This document shows positions 1-6,091 of a DNA stretch of 8,489 nucleotides, piece by piece. The notes beneath the pieces were generated by a model. That model was not told where the DNA came from, searched no databases, and saw only the letters and a list, made by a program, of their open reading frames with translations. Source of the DNA: Ornithoclostridium faecigallinarum (GTDB lineage Bacteria; Bacillota; Clostridia; Christensenellales; UBA3700); assembly GCA_018713665.1 (NCBI GenBank), contig DVOI01000064.1:1-8489 (forward strand), written 5' to 3'. Numbering within the stretch: position 1 is the first letter of the stretch; every line of letters starts with the position of its first letter. The position numbers and the translations under genes are program-made.

Positions 1-32
1 AAAAAAATATTGCAAAAAATCTCCGTTGCCTA

Positions 33-61
33 TTGAAAATGCGCGCCCTATGTGTTATCAT
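33..61 (+). promoter_or_regulatory. Extended -10 sigma-A promoter for the two-component operon
   Basis: TTGAAA (33-38, five of six -35 consensus bases) is separated by exactly 17 nt from TATCAT (56-61, five of six -10 bases). A TG at 53-54 gives an extended -10 element. Transcription would begin near 68, leaving a leader of about 37 nt before the response regulator start. A short dyad, TTATC (55-59) and GATAA (68-72), overlaps the -10 and start region and could be an operator; that part is weak inference. The upstream 32 nt are A-rich, which could act as an UP-like element. Confidence 0.6.
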
Positions 62-93
62 TTTAACGATAAGGTCGAATGCGCCGTATGCGC

Positions 94-99
94 AAGGAG
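94..99 (+). promoter_or_regulatory. Ribosome binding site fixing the response regulator start
   Basis: AAGGAG at 94-99 lies 5 nt before ATG at 105. The frame is open further upstream to about 33, but those in-frame starts have no Shine-Dalgarno and fall inside the promoter. The ATG at 101 is out of frame. Position 105 also begins the protein exactly at the first beta strand of the receiver domain (MRLLVVEDD). Confidence 0.8.
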
Positions 100-104
100 T
101 ATGT

Positions 105-776
105 ATGAGGCTATTGGTTGTCGAGGACGACGAAAAGTTGTCCAAAATTTTGGCGGTCGCGCTGTCCGGGCTCGGTGACGTCGACATCGCGCTTTCGGGC
201 GAAAAGGCGCTGCAGGACGTCGAAAAGACCTATTACGATCTGATCATATTGGATCTGATGCTGGGCAAGCTGTCGGGCATGGAGGTGCTGCGCGAGATAA
301 GGCGCGTTTACCTGATGCCGATCATCATCCTGTCCGCGCTGTCGGACATCGACAAGAAGATCGACTGCTTCCGCGAGGGCGCTGACGATTATATCACCAA
401 GCCCTTTGCCAGAGAAGAGTTAATCGTCCGCTGCGAGGCGGCGCTCAGGCGCGTCGGCGGCAATTTCCGCAGTACTATCTACACCTTCGGCAAGATGGAG
501 GTCAACTACACGCAGAAGATGATGACCTGGGACGGCAGCTATGTGCCGATGAACCGCAAGACCTACGAGATCCTCGAATTGTTGGTGCGCAACAAAGAGG
601 TGATCATGACCAAACAGCAGATCTTCGACCGCATTTGGGGCTACTACTCTCAAACGGGCACGCAGGTCATAGAGATAAACGTGTTCAGACTGCGCAAAAT
701 ACTTTCGGAGTACGGGCTGGACAAGCACCTCAAAACGGTCAAATCGATCGGCTATATGTGGACGGAAAAGGATTGA
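105..776 (+). CDS. OmpR/PhoB-family response regulator
   Basis: A 223-aa two-domain DNA-binding response regulator, the usual length for the OmpR family. The receiver domain (about residues 1-115) has the acidic pair D8-D9, the phosphoacceptor D50 in LIILDLMLG, the switch residue S77 in IIILSAL, and K99 in the ITKPF motif. The C-terminal half (about 125-223) is a winged helix ending in TVKSIGYMW, typical of trans_reg_C. Its partner is the histidine kinase starting 25 nt downstream: the kinase would phosphorylate D50 and the dimer would bind promoter DNA in the cytoplasm. It is first in a tight gene row with an exported protein, a membrane hydrolase, MalQ and a phosphopantetheinyl transferase, so autoregulation of this operon is plausible. 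The signal and targets cannot be read from the sequence, and no specific family member (PhoP, VanR and so on) can be assigned. Confidence 0.95.
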   Translation: MRLLVVEDDEKLSKILAVALSGLGDVDIALSGEKALQDVEKTYYDLIILDLMLGKLSGMEVLREIRRVYLMPIIILSALSDIDKKIDCFREGADDYITKPFAREELIVRCEAALRRVGGNFRSTIYTFGKMEVNYTQKMMTWDGSYVPMNRKTYEILELLVRNKEVIMTKQQIFDRIWGYYSQTGTQVIEINVFRLRKILSEYGLDKHLKTVKSIGYMWTEKD

Positions 777-801
777 CCGCGAGCCGAGAGGACGTGAAGA
801 G

Positions 802-2037
802 ATGAAACTCGACAGAGAGACAAGACGCAGATTGATCTTGTTCGCACTGCTCGAAGCGGCGGTGTTGCTCGTGCTGTTCGGCGTGCTGTTCGCCGGCTAC
901 ACCGTCTATACGCGCGACAGCCGCGAACGTGCCGCGCTCGACCTTGCCGAAGATTATGCGACGAGCCTGTCGTCGCTGTCTTACGACGCTCTCGCCGAAG
1001 GAGACGCTCCCATCGGCAACGGCTGTTTTTATGCCGTCTATGCGCTGCGCGGCGACGGCGAATACGAGATGGACACCCCGTACGCTCTGCTCGCGAGGCT
1101 GAACCCGGGCATAGGCGGTCAGACCGACGCAATCGACAGACAGACGTTTGCGACCGACAGCGGCGGCGAATATACGTTTTTGACCTATACGACCGAGCTT
1201 GAAGCCCCCGACAGGACGTGCTATCTCAAGATCTTCATTCCGTCGGCGCTCGCCGACGAGATGCTCGCAGGCGCGGGCAATGCGGCGGTGCCGTTCGTCG
1301 TCGCGTTTGTCGTCATCGCGCTCGCGTCGGCGGTTGCGCTCGGCTACATCCAAGTGCGCCCGCTGCTGATCAGCTACGGCAAACAAAAGGCGTTCGTCAA
1401 CGACATGTCGCACGAGATCCGCACGCCGCTTGCGATCATACGCGGCAATCTCGACAACGTGCTTGCCGGAGACGGCGTCGACGACGCGTCGCGCGAAAGC
1501 CTCAGAGAGTGCGTGAGCGAAGTGGAGTATATGACCGACATCTCCGCCGGACTGCTCAACATCGTCCGCGCAGGCAACCGCAACGTCGGCAAGGACGGCA
1601 ACGTCAGCGAGACCGTCTCGTCCGTCGTGGATATGTACGCCGACCTTGCAAACATGGACGACAAGGCTTTGATCGCGCGCATTGACAGCACGCAGCTATC
1701 GCTCGACCGCGACAAGGTCAAACAGCTCGTCAGCATACTTTTGGACAATGCGGTCAAATACACCAGGCCCGGCGACCGCCTCAACGTCAAGCTCAAGAAC
1801 ACCGCGAGAGGCGGCTGCGCGCTCGTCGTCGCGGACACCGGCATAGGCGTCCCCAAGGGCGACGAAGAGAAGATTTTTGACCGATTCTACCGTGCGTCCA
1901 ACGTCGGCGAGATACAGGGCACGGGGCTGGGACTTGCGATCGCAAAGACGATTGTCGAGAGCCTCGGCGGTACAATCGCCGCGAGGGCGAACGCGCCCTC
2001 GGGGTTGGAGATTACGGTCGATTTCCCGAGGCGGTGA
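802..2037 (+). CDS. Membrane sensor histidine kinase lacking a visible HAMP domain
   Basis: A 411-aa class I sensor kinase, partner of the preceding regulator. TM1 lies at about residues 11-36 and TM2 at about 161-184. They enclose an extracytoplasmic sensor region of about 125 residues that resembles no domain I recognise. The DHp helix carries the phosphorylated H204 in SHEIRTPLA. The ATPase domain has the N box (LLDNAVKYT, N316), the G1 box (DTGIGVP, D345), the F box (IFDRFYR) and the G2 box (GTGLGLAIAK from G373). All catalytic elements are present, so it should be active. Only about 15 residues separate TM2 from the DHp helix; a HAMP domain needs about 50, so the transmembrane helix seems to feed the kinase directly. 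GAGAGGA (786-792) sits 9 nt before the ATG. The stop codon is 1 nt from the next start. The ligand is unknown. Confidence 0.95.
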   Translation: MKLDRETRRRLILFALLEAAVLLVLFGVLFAGYTVYTRDSRERAALDLAEDYATSLSSLSYDALAEGDAPIGNGCFYAVYALRGDGEYEMDTPYALLARLNPGIGGQTDAIDRQTFATDSGGEYTFLTYTTELEAPDRTCYLKIFIPSALADEMLAGAGNAAVPFVVAFVVIALASAVALGYIQVRPLLISYGKQKAFVNDMSHEIRTPLAIIRGNLDNVLAGDGVDDASRESLRECVSEVEYMTDISAGLLNIVRAGNRNVGKDGNVSETVSSVVDMYADLANMDDKALIARIDSTQLSLDRDKVKQLVSILLDNAVKYTRPGDRLNVKLKNTARGGCALVVADTGIGVPKGDEEKIFDRFYRASNVGEIQGTGLGLAIAKTIVESLGGTIAARANAPSGLEITVDFPRR

Positions 2038-2038
2038 G

Positions 2039-2233
2039 ATGAGGACGGGCGCTCGAGTTTCTCTCATTGCCGCCGTCGCGCTTTCGTCATCGATCGTCAA
2101 CATCCGCCACGGAGTGTCGGACGGGGCGCAGTATTACGTTGAGGTCGGCGTGACCGACAGCGGCGGCAGCGGTGCAAACTTTCCGCGTGAACAATTCGAC
2201 CGTCGACGGGACGTCCGTCAAAGTCGCGCTTGA
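2039..2233 (+). CDS. N-terminal part of a small exported protein, probably frameshifted
   Basis: A 64-aa reading frame whose ATG begins 1 nt after the kinase stop, with GAGG at 2028-2031 as a possible ribosome site. It opens like a weak signal peptide: two Arg in the first six residues, then the hydrophobic stretch VSLIAAVALSSSIV. The segment that follows (QYYVEVGVTDSGGSG) resembles a beta strand of a secreted domain. After about codon 45 the composition changes abruptly to Arg-rich out-of-frame-like residues (FDRRRDVRQSRA), while the +1 frame becomes protein-like at the same place. I infer one gene of about 110 residues with an extra base near 2160-2178, either a real mutation or a sequence error. 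Function is not recognised. An intact 64-aa protein is less likely but possible. Confidence 0.45.
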   Translation: MRTGARVSLIAAVALSSSIVNIRHGVSDGAQYYVEVGVTDSGGSGANFPREQFDRRRDVRQSRA

Positions 2234-2372
2234 CGAAATGCTCAAAAATCCCGTACCCGTGTCGATAGCGCTTGTTTTCAACGCGCCGGGAACATATGAG
2301 ATAAGACTGTATTTGCGCAAGGCGGGCAGCATGAGTTCGTCGTCCGCATCGGTGCGCATAACGGTGAAATAA
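2172..2372 (+). CDS. C-terminal part of the same small beta-rich protein (frameshifted)
   Basis: A 66-aa frame opening with GTG at 2172; a TGA in this frame at 2151-2153 bars extension upstream. No Shine-Dalgarno precedes the GTG, which argues against an independent start. The product looks like a real beta-rich, Ser/Thr/Val-rich extracytoplasmic domain (PVSIALVFNAPGTYEIRLYL) that ends in alternating hydrophobic residues (SASVRITVK). This suggests an Ig-like or jelly-roll fold, but no family is recognised. It joins naturally to the upstream frame through a +1 shift near 2160-2178. The stop lies 13 nt before the hydrolase start. Lying after a sensor kinase, the intact protein could be an exported accessory to that kinase, but this is speculation. 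Confidence 0.5.
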   Translation: MQTFRVNNSTVDGTSVKVALDEMLKNPVPVSIALVFNAPGTYEIRLYLRKAGSMSSSSASVRITVK

Positions 2373-2385
2373 ACGGAGGAAAGCA

Positions 2386-3642
2386 ATGCTCAAGATTCAA
2401 TCTCCAATCAAACACAAATCCAAAAAGGGCGCGCTTGCCGTCGGGATGAAGGTAGGCTTTTTCACCATTTACGGGCTGCTCGGCTGGACGGTCGTGTTGC
2501 CGCTTGTCGGCGCAAAGCTCGTCAACGACGCCGTGTTCGGCAAACGCGTGACGCCGCTGGATATAACCTTGACCTACGATGATTTCAAAGACGTCATGAC
2601 GCGCAAGGAGATGAGCTTCATGTCCGGCAAGAACAAGCTCGCCGGATATCACTACACCGCAAAGCCGATTGAGGGTCGGGAGCAAAAGAGAGGCAAGGCG
2701 CTCGTCATCGTCAGTCACGGGATCGGCTGCAATATGGACGGCTATCTCAATCGCACGGAGTGGTTTGTCAAGCACGGTTACGAGGTGTTCACTTTCGACA
2801 TGACCGGAACTTGTCTCAGCGAGGGCAAGGGGCTGCGCAGTTTGATGCAGTCAAAGGTTGACCTTCACAACGCGATAGAATTTGTCAAGACGCGCAAGGA
2901 GTTTGAGGGGCTGCCCATTCTCGTCTACGGGCACAGCTGGTCGGGATACGCCGCCGCAAACATGCTCAACTACGGGCACAACGAGTTGACCGCTGTCGCC
3001 TCGCTCAGCGGCTTCAACGACACTTGGGGAATATTGCGGCCCCATGCGACGAGGTATGTCGGTTCGCTTGCCGTTATGCTCAAGCCCTGGTTCAAGCTGC
3101 ACGAGAGAATAATGTACGGCAAGACGGCTTCCGGCAACGGAGTCACGGGCATCAACGCCTTCGGCGGCCCGGTGTTGGTCGCGCACAGCGTCGACGATCC
3201 TACCGTGCCGATCGAGAGTTCGGTCTATGTCCACCGTGACGAAATCGTCAATCCGAACGCCGAATATATGCTCTATCAAGACAGGGGACATACGTTGTCC
3301 AGACCTATCGCCGCAGAGGCTTGCATCAACGAGGACTATGCGAAAAATCGCAAGAAAGCCGCCTTCGGCAAATGCGACAGAGAGAACGAATTGCGCGAAT
3401 CCGATGCCGGCGGCGAGGATTCCGCCGTTGCAAGCGCCGTTGACGCGACTGCGAAGAATGGCGGCAAATCCGACAGCTACAAGGGAATGAACATATTCCA
3501 ACGCAACGTCAACGAGCACTATCAATTTTCGAAAAAAGAAGTCGTCTTTGCCACCGACGAAGAGTTCATGACCATGGTCGACAACTTCTTTGAGAGGGCG
3601 TTGGAGCGCCGAGCCAAAGCGCAGGAGGGAGACAATGCTTAA
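2386..3642 (+). CDS. Membrane-anchored alpha/beta hydrolase
   Basis: A 418-aa serine hydrolase. Residues about 16-46 form one hydrophobic helix (GFFTIYGLLGWTVVLPLVG) after a Lys-rich N-terminus, so it is probably anchored in the membrane. The alpha/beta hydrolase core covers about 75-310: oxyanion-hole HG at H111-G112 (VSHGIGC), nucleophile elbow GHSWSG with S184, acidic residue D270 or D271 in HSVDDPTVP, and H302 in DRGHTLS. The triad is therefore complete, and an esterase, lipase or peptidase reaction is likely; the substrate cannot be read. Residues about 320-365 are an Ala/Asp/Ser/Gly-rich linker with low complexity, followed by a helical tail rich in charged residues (FFERALERRAKAQEG). 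GGAGGA (2375-2380) sits 5 nt before the ATG. The 3' end overlaps malQ by 8 nt, so the two are probably translationally coupled. Confidence 0.85.
   Translation: MLKIQSPIKHKSKKGALAVGMKVGFFTIYGLLGWTVVLPLVGAKLVNDAVFGKRVTPLDITLTYDDFKDVMTRKEMSFMSGKNKLAGYHYTAKPIEGREQKRGKALVIVSHGIGCNMDGYLNRTEWFVKHGYEVFTFDMTGTCLSEGKGLRSLMQSKVDLHNAIEFVKTRKEFEGLPILVYGHSWSGYAAANMLNYGHNELTAVASLSGFNDTWGILRPHATRYVGSLAVMLKPWFKLHERIMYGKTASGNGVTGINAFGGPVLVAHSVDDPTVPIESSVYVHRDEIVNPNAEYMLYQDRGHTLSRPIAAEACINEDYAKNRKKAAFGKCDRENELRESDAGGEDSAVASAVDATAKNGGKSDSYKGMNIFQRNVNEHYQFSKKEVVFATDEEFMTMVDNFFERALERRAKAQEGDNA
3623..3628 (+). promoter_or_regulatory. Ribosome binding site fixing the malQ start
   Basis: AGGAGG inside the end of the hydrolase gene lies 6 nt before ATG 3635. 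The frame is open upstream to 3590, but the extra residues (RGRWSAEPKRRRET) are only the hydrolase tail read in another frame, so 3635 is preferred. Confidence 0.8.
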
Positions 3643-5131
3643 CAGAAGCAGCGGTATATTGCTAAATGTCTCGTCGCTGCCGTCCAAGTACGGCATCGGC
3701 GGATTCGGCGAGGAGACGGAAAGGTTCGCCGACTTCATGCTCGAGAGCGGATTTCACTATTGGCAGATCTTGCCGATTACGACGATAGGCACGGGTTGGT
3801 CGCCCTATTCGGGCTCGAGCGCGTTTGCAGGCAACTTCCTCTACATCGATCCGGACAGGCTCGTCCGCGACGGCTTGATTGGCCGCGAGGACGCCTACAA
3901 GTGCCGTTACGACGACCCATATACGGTCAATTACGTATTTTGCCGCGACGCGAAGAGGGCGCTTTTGCGCAAGGCGTATGACGGATTCGCCGACGCCGCC
4001 GCTCTCGACCAGTTTGAAAAGGAGCACGCGTGGCTGCCCGATTATGCGCTGTTCATGGCAATCAAGGACGCGCACGACGGCAAACCGTGGTGGCAGTGGG
4101 AGGACAGATATAAGTTCGCGGCGAAAGGCGACCGAAAGGCGATTGCCGGCGAGTTTGCGCGCGAGTATCGCTACTATGTCTTCGAACAGTACATCTTCGA
4201 TCGTCAATGGAGCGAGGTGCGCGACGCGCTTGCGCTCAAAAACGTGCGAATAATCGGCGATATGCCCATGTACGTCAGCCTCGACAGTTCGGACGTATGG
4301 GGCGACCCGGCGCTGTTCAAATTGGACGAAAATCTTGCCCCGACCGAAGTCGCCGGCGTGCCGCCCGATTACTTCAGCAAGGACGGTCAGCTGTGGGGCA
4401 ATCCCCTCTACAACTATTCGCACATGCGCAAGGACGGCTTCAAGTGGTGGATGTCGCGCATAGACAGAATGATGGAGCTGTACGACGTGCTGCGCATAGA
4501 CCACTTCCGTGCGTTCAGCGCGTTTTGGGCTGTCGACGCAAAGGCAAAGACCGCCAAGGAAGGGGAGTGGCGCAAGGGCGTCGGCAAAGAACTTTTCCCC
4601 AAAGTGTTCAAAAAGTATCCGCGCGAACGCTTCATCGCCGAAGACCTCGGCATCATCGACGAAGACGTCAACGAATTGCTTGCCAACACGGGACTGCCGT
4701 GCATGCGCGTGATGCAATTCGGCTTTGAGGACGGCGACAGCATACATCTGCCGCACAACTTCAGCCGCAATTGCGTGGGCTACACCGCCACGCACGACAA
4801 CAATACCACGTTGGGATGGATGTATTCTTTGCCCGAAAACATACTCGATTATATGCTCAGATATATCGAGTGCGACCGCGCGTACTGGGGCGGCGGAGGA
4901 TATGACTGCAAGCCGACCAAGCAGTTCATCCGCAGGCTCATCGCCAGCTGTTGCCGCCTTGCTATCGTTCCCTTCCAAGACCTTTGCGGATACGGCGCCG
5001 ATTGCAGAATGAACACGCCCGGCGTCGCGGACGGCAATTGGACGTTCCGCGCGACCGAAGAAGCGATGCGCAGCGTCGACAGGGGATATTTCAGCTATAT
5101 CAACGGGCTGTACGGCCGCTATCGCGTATGA
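3635..5131 (+). CDS. malQ: 4-alpha-glucanotransferase (amylomaltase, disproportionating enzyme)
   Basis: A 498-aa glycoside hydrolase family 77 enzyme of standard bacterial length (about 500). It moves alpha-1,4-glucan segments between maltooligosaccharides in the cytoplasm, releasing glucose and longer chains, in maltodextrin or glycogen metabolism. The visible family landmarks, in order, are SSLPSKYGIGGFG (13-25), WSPYSGSSAFAGN (55-67), GDMPMYV (208-214) and GVPPDYFSKDGQLWGNP (241-257). The nucleophile is D289 in LRIDHFRAF, the acid/base E336 in AEDLG, and the transition-state stabiliser D388 in THDNNT. These positions match the classic triad spacing of amylomaltases. It overlaps the hydrolase by 8 nt and the next gene by 4 nt (ATGA). 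No other maltose genes are nearby, which makes its placement behind a two-component system notable. Confidence 0.97.
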   Translation: MLNRSSGILLNVSSLPSKYGIGGFGEETERFADFMLESGFHYWQILPITTIGTGWSPYSGSSAFAGNFLYIDPDRLVRDGLIGREDAYKCRYDDPYTVNYVFCRDAKRALLRKAYDGFADAAALDQFEKEHAWLPDYALFMAIKDAHDGKPWWQWEDRYKFAAKGDRKAIAGEFAREYRYYVFEQYIFDRQWSEVRDALALKNVRIIGDMPMYVSLDSSDVWGDPALFKLDENLAPTEVAGVPPDYFSKDGQLWGNPLYNYSHMRKDGFKWWMSRIDRMMELYDVLRIDHFRAFSAFWAVDAKAKTAKEGEWRKGVGKELFPKVFKKYPRERFIAEDLGIIDEDVNELLANTGLPCMRVMQFGFEDGDSIHLPHNFSRNCVGYTATHDNNTTLGWMYSLPENILDYMLRYIECDRAYWGGGGYDCKPTKQFIRRLIASCCRLAIVPFQDLCGYGADCRMNTPGVADGNWTFRATEEAMRSVDRGYFSYINGLYGRYRV

Positions 5132-5562
5132 TATTGTTCGCCTACGACGGCGATATCGCGCGCGAAGATCTGCTCGCCGTAATCGACGAAGAGTTGAAAG
5201 CGCGCGGCGAAACTCCGATTGGCGCGATACGGTACGACGAGCGCGGCGCACCTGTTTGCGAAAACTGTTTTGTATCGATAACGCACACGGATGCCAAAAT
5301 TGTGATTGCGGTATCTGTGTCGCCGGTCGGGGTTGACATCGAAAAGAGCAACCGCGCGCTGCCGCGAGGAATATCCGGCGTAAACGCGTGGACGGCATAC
5401 GAGGCGCATTGCAAATTGACCGGGGAGGGGATACGCCTTTCGGACGTGAGAGAGGGGGTGCCGCATATCGAGGCGCGATATTTCGACATTTTCCCCGGAT
5501 ATACTCTTGCCGTTGCCGGCGGAGACGCCCATTGCGAGACGGTATTGCTGCCAAAGCGTTGA
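5128..5562 (+). CDS. Short Sfp-like 4'-phosphopantetheinyl transferase
   Basis: A 144-aa protein starting at an ATGA overlap with malQ; there is no good Shine-Dalgarno, so translation is probably coupled. Three Sfp-superfamily motifs are visible: VSITHTDAKIVIAVS (49-63; H53 in the usual SHS position), VGVDIE (67-72; D70 and E72 the expected Mg2+ ligands) and WTAYEAHCKLTGEG (88-101; E92 and K96 in the WTxKEAxxK motif). Such enzymes transfer the phosphopantetheine arm of coenzyme A to a Ser of carrier proteins, and an acyl carrier protein gene follows 65 nt downstream. Three things are unusual. The length is far below the roughly 220-240 of Sfp. Only 22 residues separate D70 and E92, about half the usual spacing, because the FFs..E segment is absent. 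The Lys of the KE motif is Tyr91. Activity is likely but not certain. Confidence 0.75.
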   Translation: MILFAYDGDIAREDLLAVIDEELKARGETPIGAIRYDERGAPVCENCFVSITHTDAKIVIAVSVSPVGVDIEKSNRALPRGISGVNAWTAYEAHCKLTGEGIRLSDVREGVPHIEARYFDIFPGYTLAVAGGDAHCETVLLPKR

Positions 5563-5587
5563 CATCGTCCGCGCCAAGTAGTAAAAT
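5559..5587 (+). promoter_or_regulatory. Near-consensus sigma-A promoter of the acyl carrier protein gene
   Basis: A perfect TTGACA (5559-5564) overlaps the stop codon of the transferase gene. It is followed after exactly 17 nt by TAAAAT (5582-5587, five of six -10 bases) in an AT-rich patch. Transcription would begin near 5594, giving a leader of about 34 nt. It would let the carrier protein be expressed strongly and independently of the upstream operon. Confidence 0.75.
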
Positions 5588-5600
5588 AATTTTGAAAACA

Positions 5601-5622
5601 GCCGCGATGCGGCATAAGGAGG
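5601..5622 (+). promoter_or_regulatory. Leader hairpin and ribosome binding site of the acyl carrier protein gene
   Basis: A perfect 5-bp stem GCCGC/GCGGC with a GAT loop (5601-5613) ends 2 nt before AAGGAGG (5616-5622), which lies 5 nt from ATG 5628. The hairpin leaves the ribosome site free. It may stabilise the short leader or may be chance in GC-rich DNA. The ribosome site selects 5628 over upstream in-frame ATG codons. Confidence 0.5.
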
Positions 5623-5627
5623 CAATC

Positions 5628-5855
5628 ATGGTTCTCGACGAACTCAAAAAGATCATATCCGAAAAGTTGGGCGTTGATGAGGCGGACCTCACCGCCGATA
5701 CCAATCTCACCGACGACATCCACGCCGACTCTCTCGACAAGGTGGAATTCATCATGCAGGTAGAGGAAGTCTACGGCATCACAATCGACGACGAGGCGGC
5801 GATTAACTTCCGGACCATCGGCGACGTCGCCGACTATATCGAGGCGCACAAGTAA
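5628..5855 (+). CDS. acpP: Acyl carrier protein
   Basis: A 75-aa acidic protein of the normal size for bacterial acyl carrier proteins. The four-helix pattern is clear: helix I (VLDELKKIISEKLGV), the acidic loop, DSLDKVEFIMQVEEVYGI with the phosphopantetheine attachment site Ser35 in the DSL motif, and the closing segment IGDVADYIEAHK. It carries growing acyl chains for fatty acid synthesis in the cytoplasm after activation by a phosphopantetheinyl transferase; a short Sfp-like one is encoded just upstream. It has its own strong promoter and ribosome site. No fab genes adjoin it in this window, so a role in a specialised acylation pathway is possible, but the sequence is canonical and a housekeeping role is the default. 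Confidence 0.95.
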   Translation: MVLDELKKIISEKLGVDEADLTADTNLTDDIHADSLDKVEFIMQVEEVYGITIDDEAAINFRTIGDVADYIEAHK

Positions 5856-5870
5856 GCCGCGAAACGACTT

Positions 5871-5901
5871 GCGGGACGGGCGCCGCTCGCCCCGCTTTAC
5901 T
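5871..5901 (+). terminator. GC-rich hairpin between the carrier protein and tRNA-Arg
   Basis: A stem GCGGG/CCCGC, one A/C mismatch, then five more pairs (one G-U) around a 3-nt loop occupies 5871-5895, followed by TTTACT. The stem is very stable but the T tract is poor. It could be a leaky intrinsic terminator or a processing hairpin, because the tRNA begins 2 nt later with no promoter visible between them. Confidence 0.45.
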
Positions 5902-5903
5902 AT

Positions 5904-5980
5904 GCATCCGTAGCGCAATTGGATAGAGCGTCGCCCTCCGACGGCGAAGGCTGTGGGTTCAAGTCCCGCCGGGTGCACCA
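5904..5980 (+). tRNA. tRNA-Arg, anticodon CCG, with encoded CCA
   Basis: A 77-nt cloverleaf. The acceptor stem GCATCCG (5904-5910) pairs with CGGGTGC (5970-5976) with one G-U. The D arm is GCGC/GAGC (one mismatch) around AATTGGATA. The anticodon stem TCGCC/GGCGA encloses the loop CTCCGAC with anticodon CCG at 5938-5940, reading the arginine codon CGG. The T stem GTGGG/CCCGC encloses TTCAAGT. The discriminator is A5977 and the CCA tail is encoded at 5978-5980. The last 21 nt recur twice downstream, once inverted. Confidence 0.96.
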
Positions 5981-6073
5981 TGACAACGCTCGCCTATCGG
6001 CAGCGGGCAAAAAAAGAGAAGTCATGCGGCTTCTCTTTTCTTTTTGCCCACTTCGTTTTTGCTCGCTTTTGTC
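5960..6073 (+). repeat. Direct repeat copy 1: tRNA-Arg 3' end plus terminator
   Basis: A block of 114 nt, starting in the T loop of the tRNA and running 93 nt beyond it, recurs at 6192-6304 with a 232-bp offset. The copies differ by G5963 versus A6195, C6004 versus T6236, and one A in a poly-A run (7 versus 6). Such high identity in non-coding DNA means a recent duplication or active maintenance. Its end at 6073 also begins the inverted tail copy. Confidence 0.93.
6005..6049 (+). terminator. Palindromic bidirectional terminator, copy 1
   Basis: GGGC-A7-GAGAAG pairs with CTTCTC-TTTTC-TTTTT-GCCC around the loop TCATGCGG (6022-6029). The inner stem AAAAGAGAAG/CTTCTCTTTT is perfect over 10 bp and is followed by more T residues. 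Read from either strand, the stem runs into a T tract, so it can stop transcription in both directions. It is the best terminator for the acyl carrier protein-tRNA transcript. Confidence 0.75.
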
Positions 6074-6091
6074 ACGATGTACCCGGCGGGA
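6069..6091 (-). repeat. Inverted copy of the tRNA-Arg 3' tail
   Basis: Read on the - strand, this stretch matches the tRNA tail plus flank (6196-6218) at 20 of 23 positions, all differences being transitions. ACCCGGCGGGAT (6081-6092) is a perfect 12-bp inverted match to 6195-6206. Together with copies 1 and 2 it gives an alternating forward-inverted-forward arrangement. Its 5' edge coincides with the end of the direct repeat. Confidence 0.8.

Noticed and set aside
33..104. N-terminal extension of the response regulator to about 33
   Set aside because: The extension falls in the promoter and leader, has no ribosome site, and would precede the normal start of the receiver fold by 24 residues.
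3662..5755. 697-codon open frame on the - strand opposite malQ, the transferase and the carrier protein
   Set aside because: It mirrors well-supported + strand genes in GC-rich DNA, has Arg-rich, biased composition, and contains no recognisable domain.
5142..5981. - strand frame starting MVHPAGLEPTAFAVGG
   Set aside because: That N-terminus is the reverse complement of tRNA-Arg, a known source of false protein calls. The rest is antisense to the carrier protein and transferase genes.
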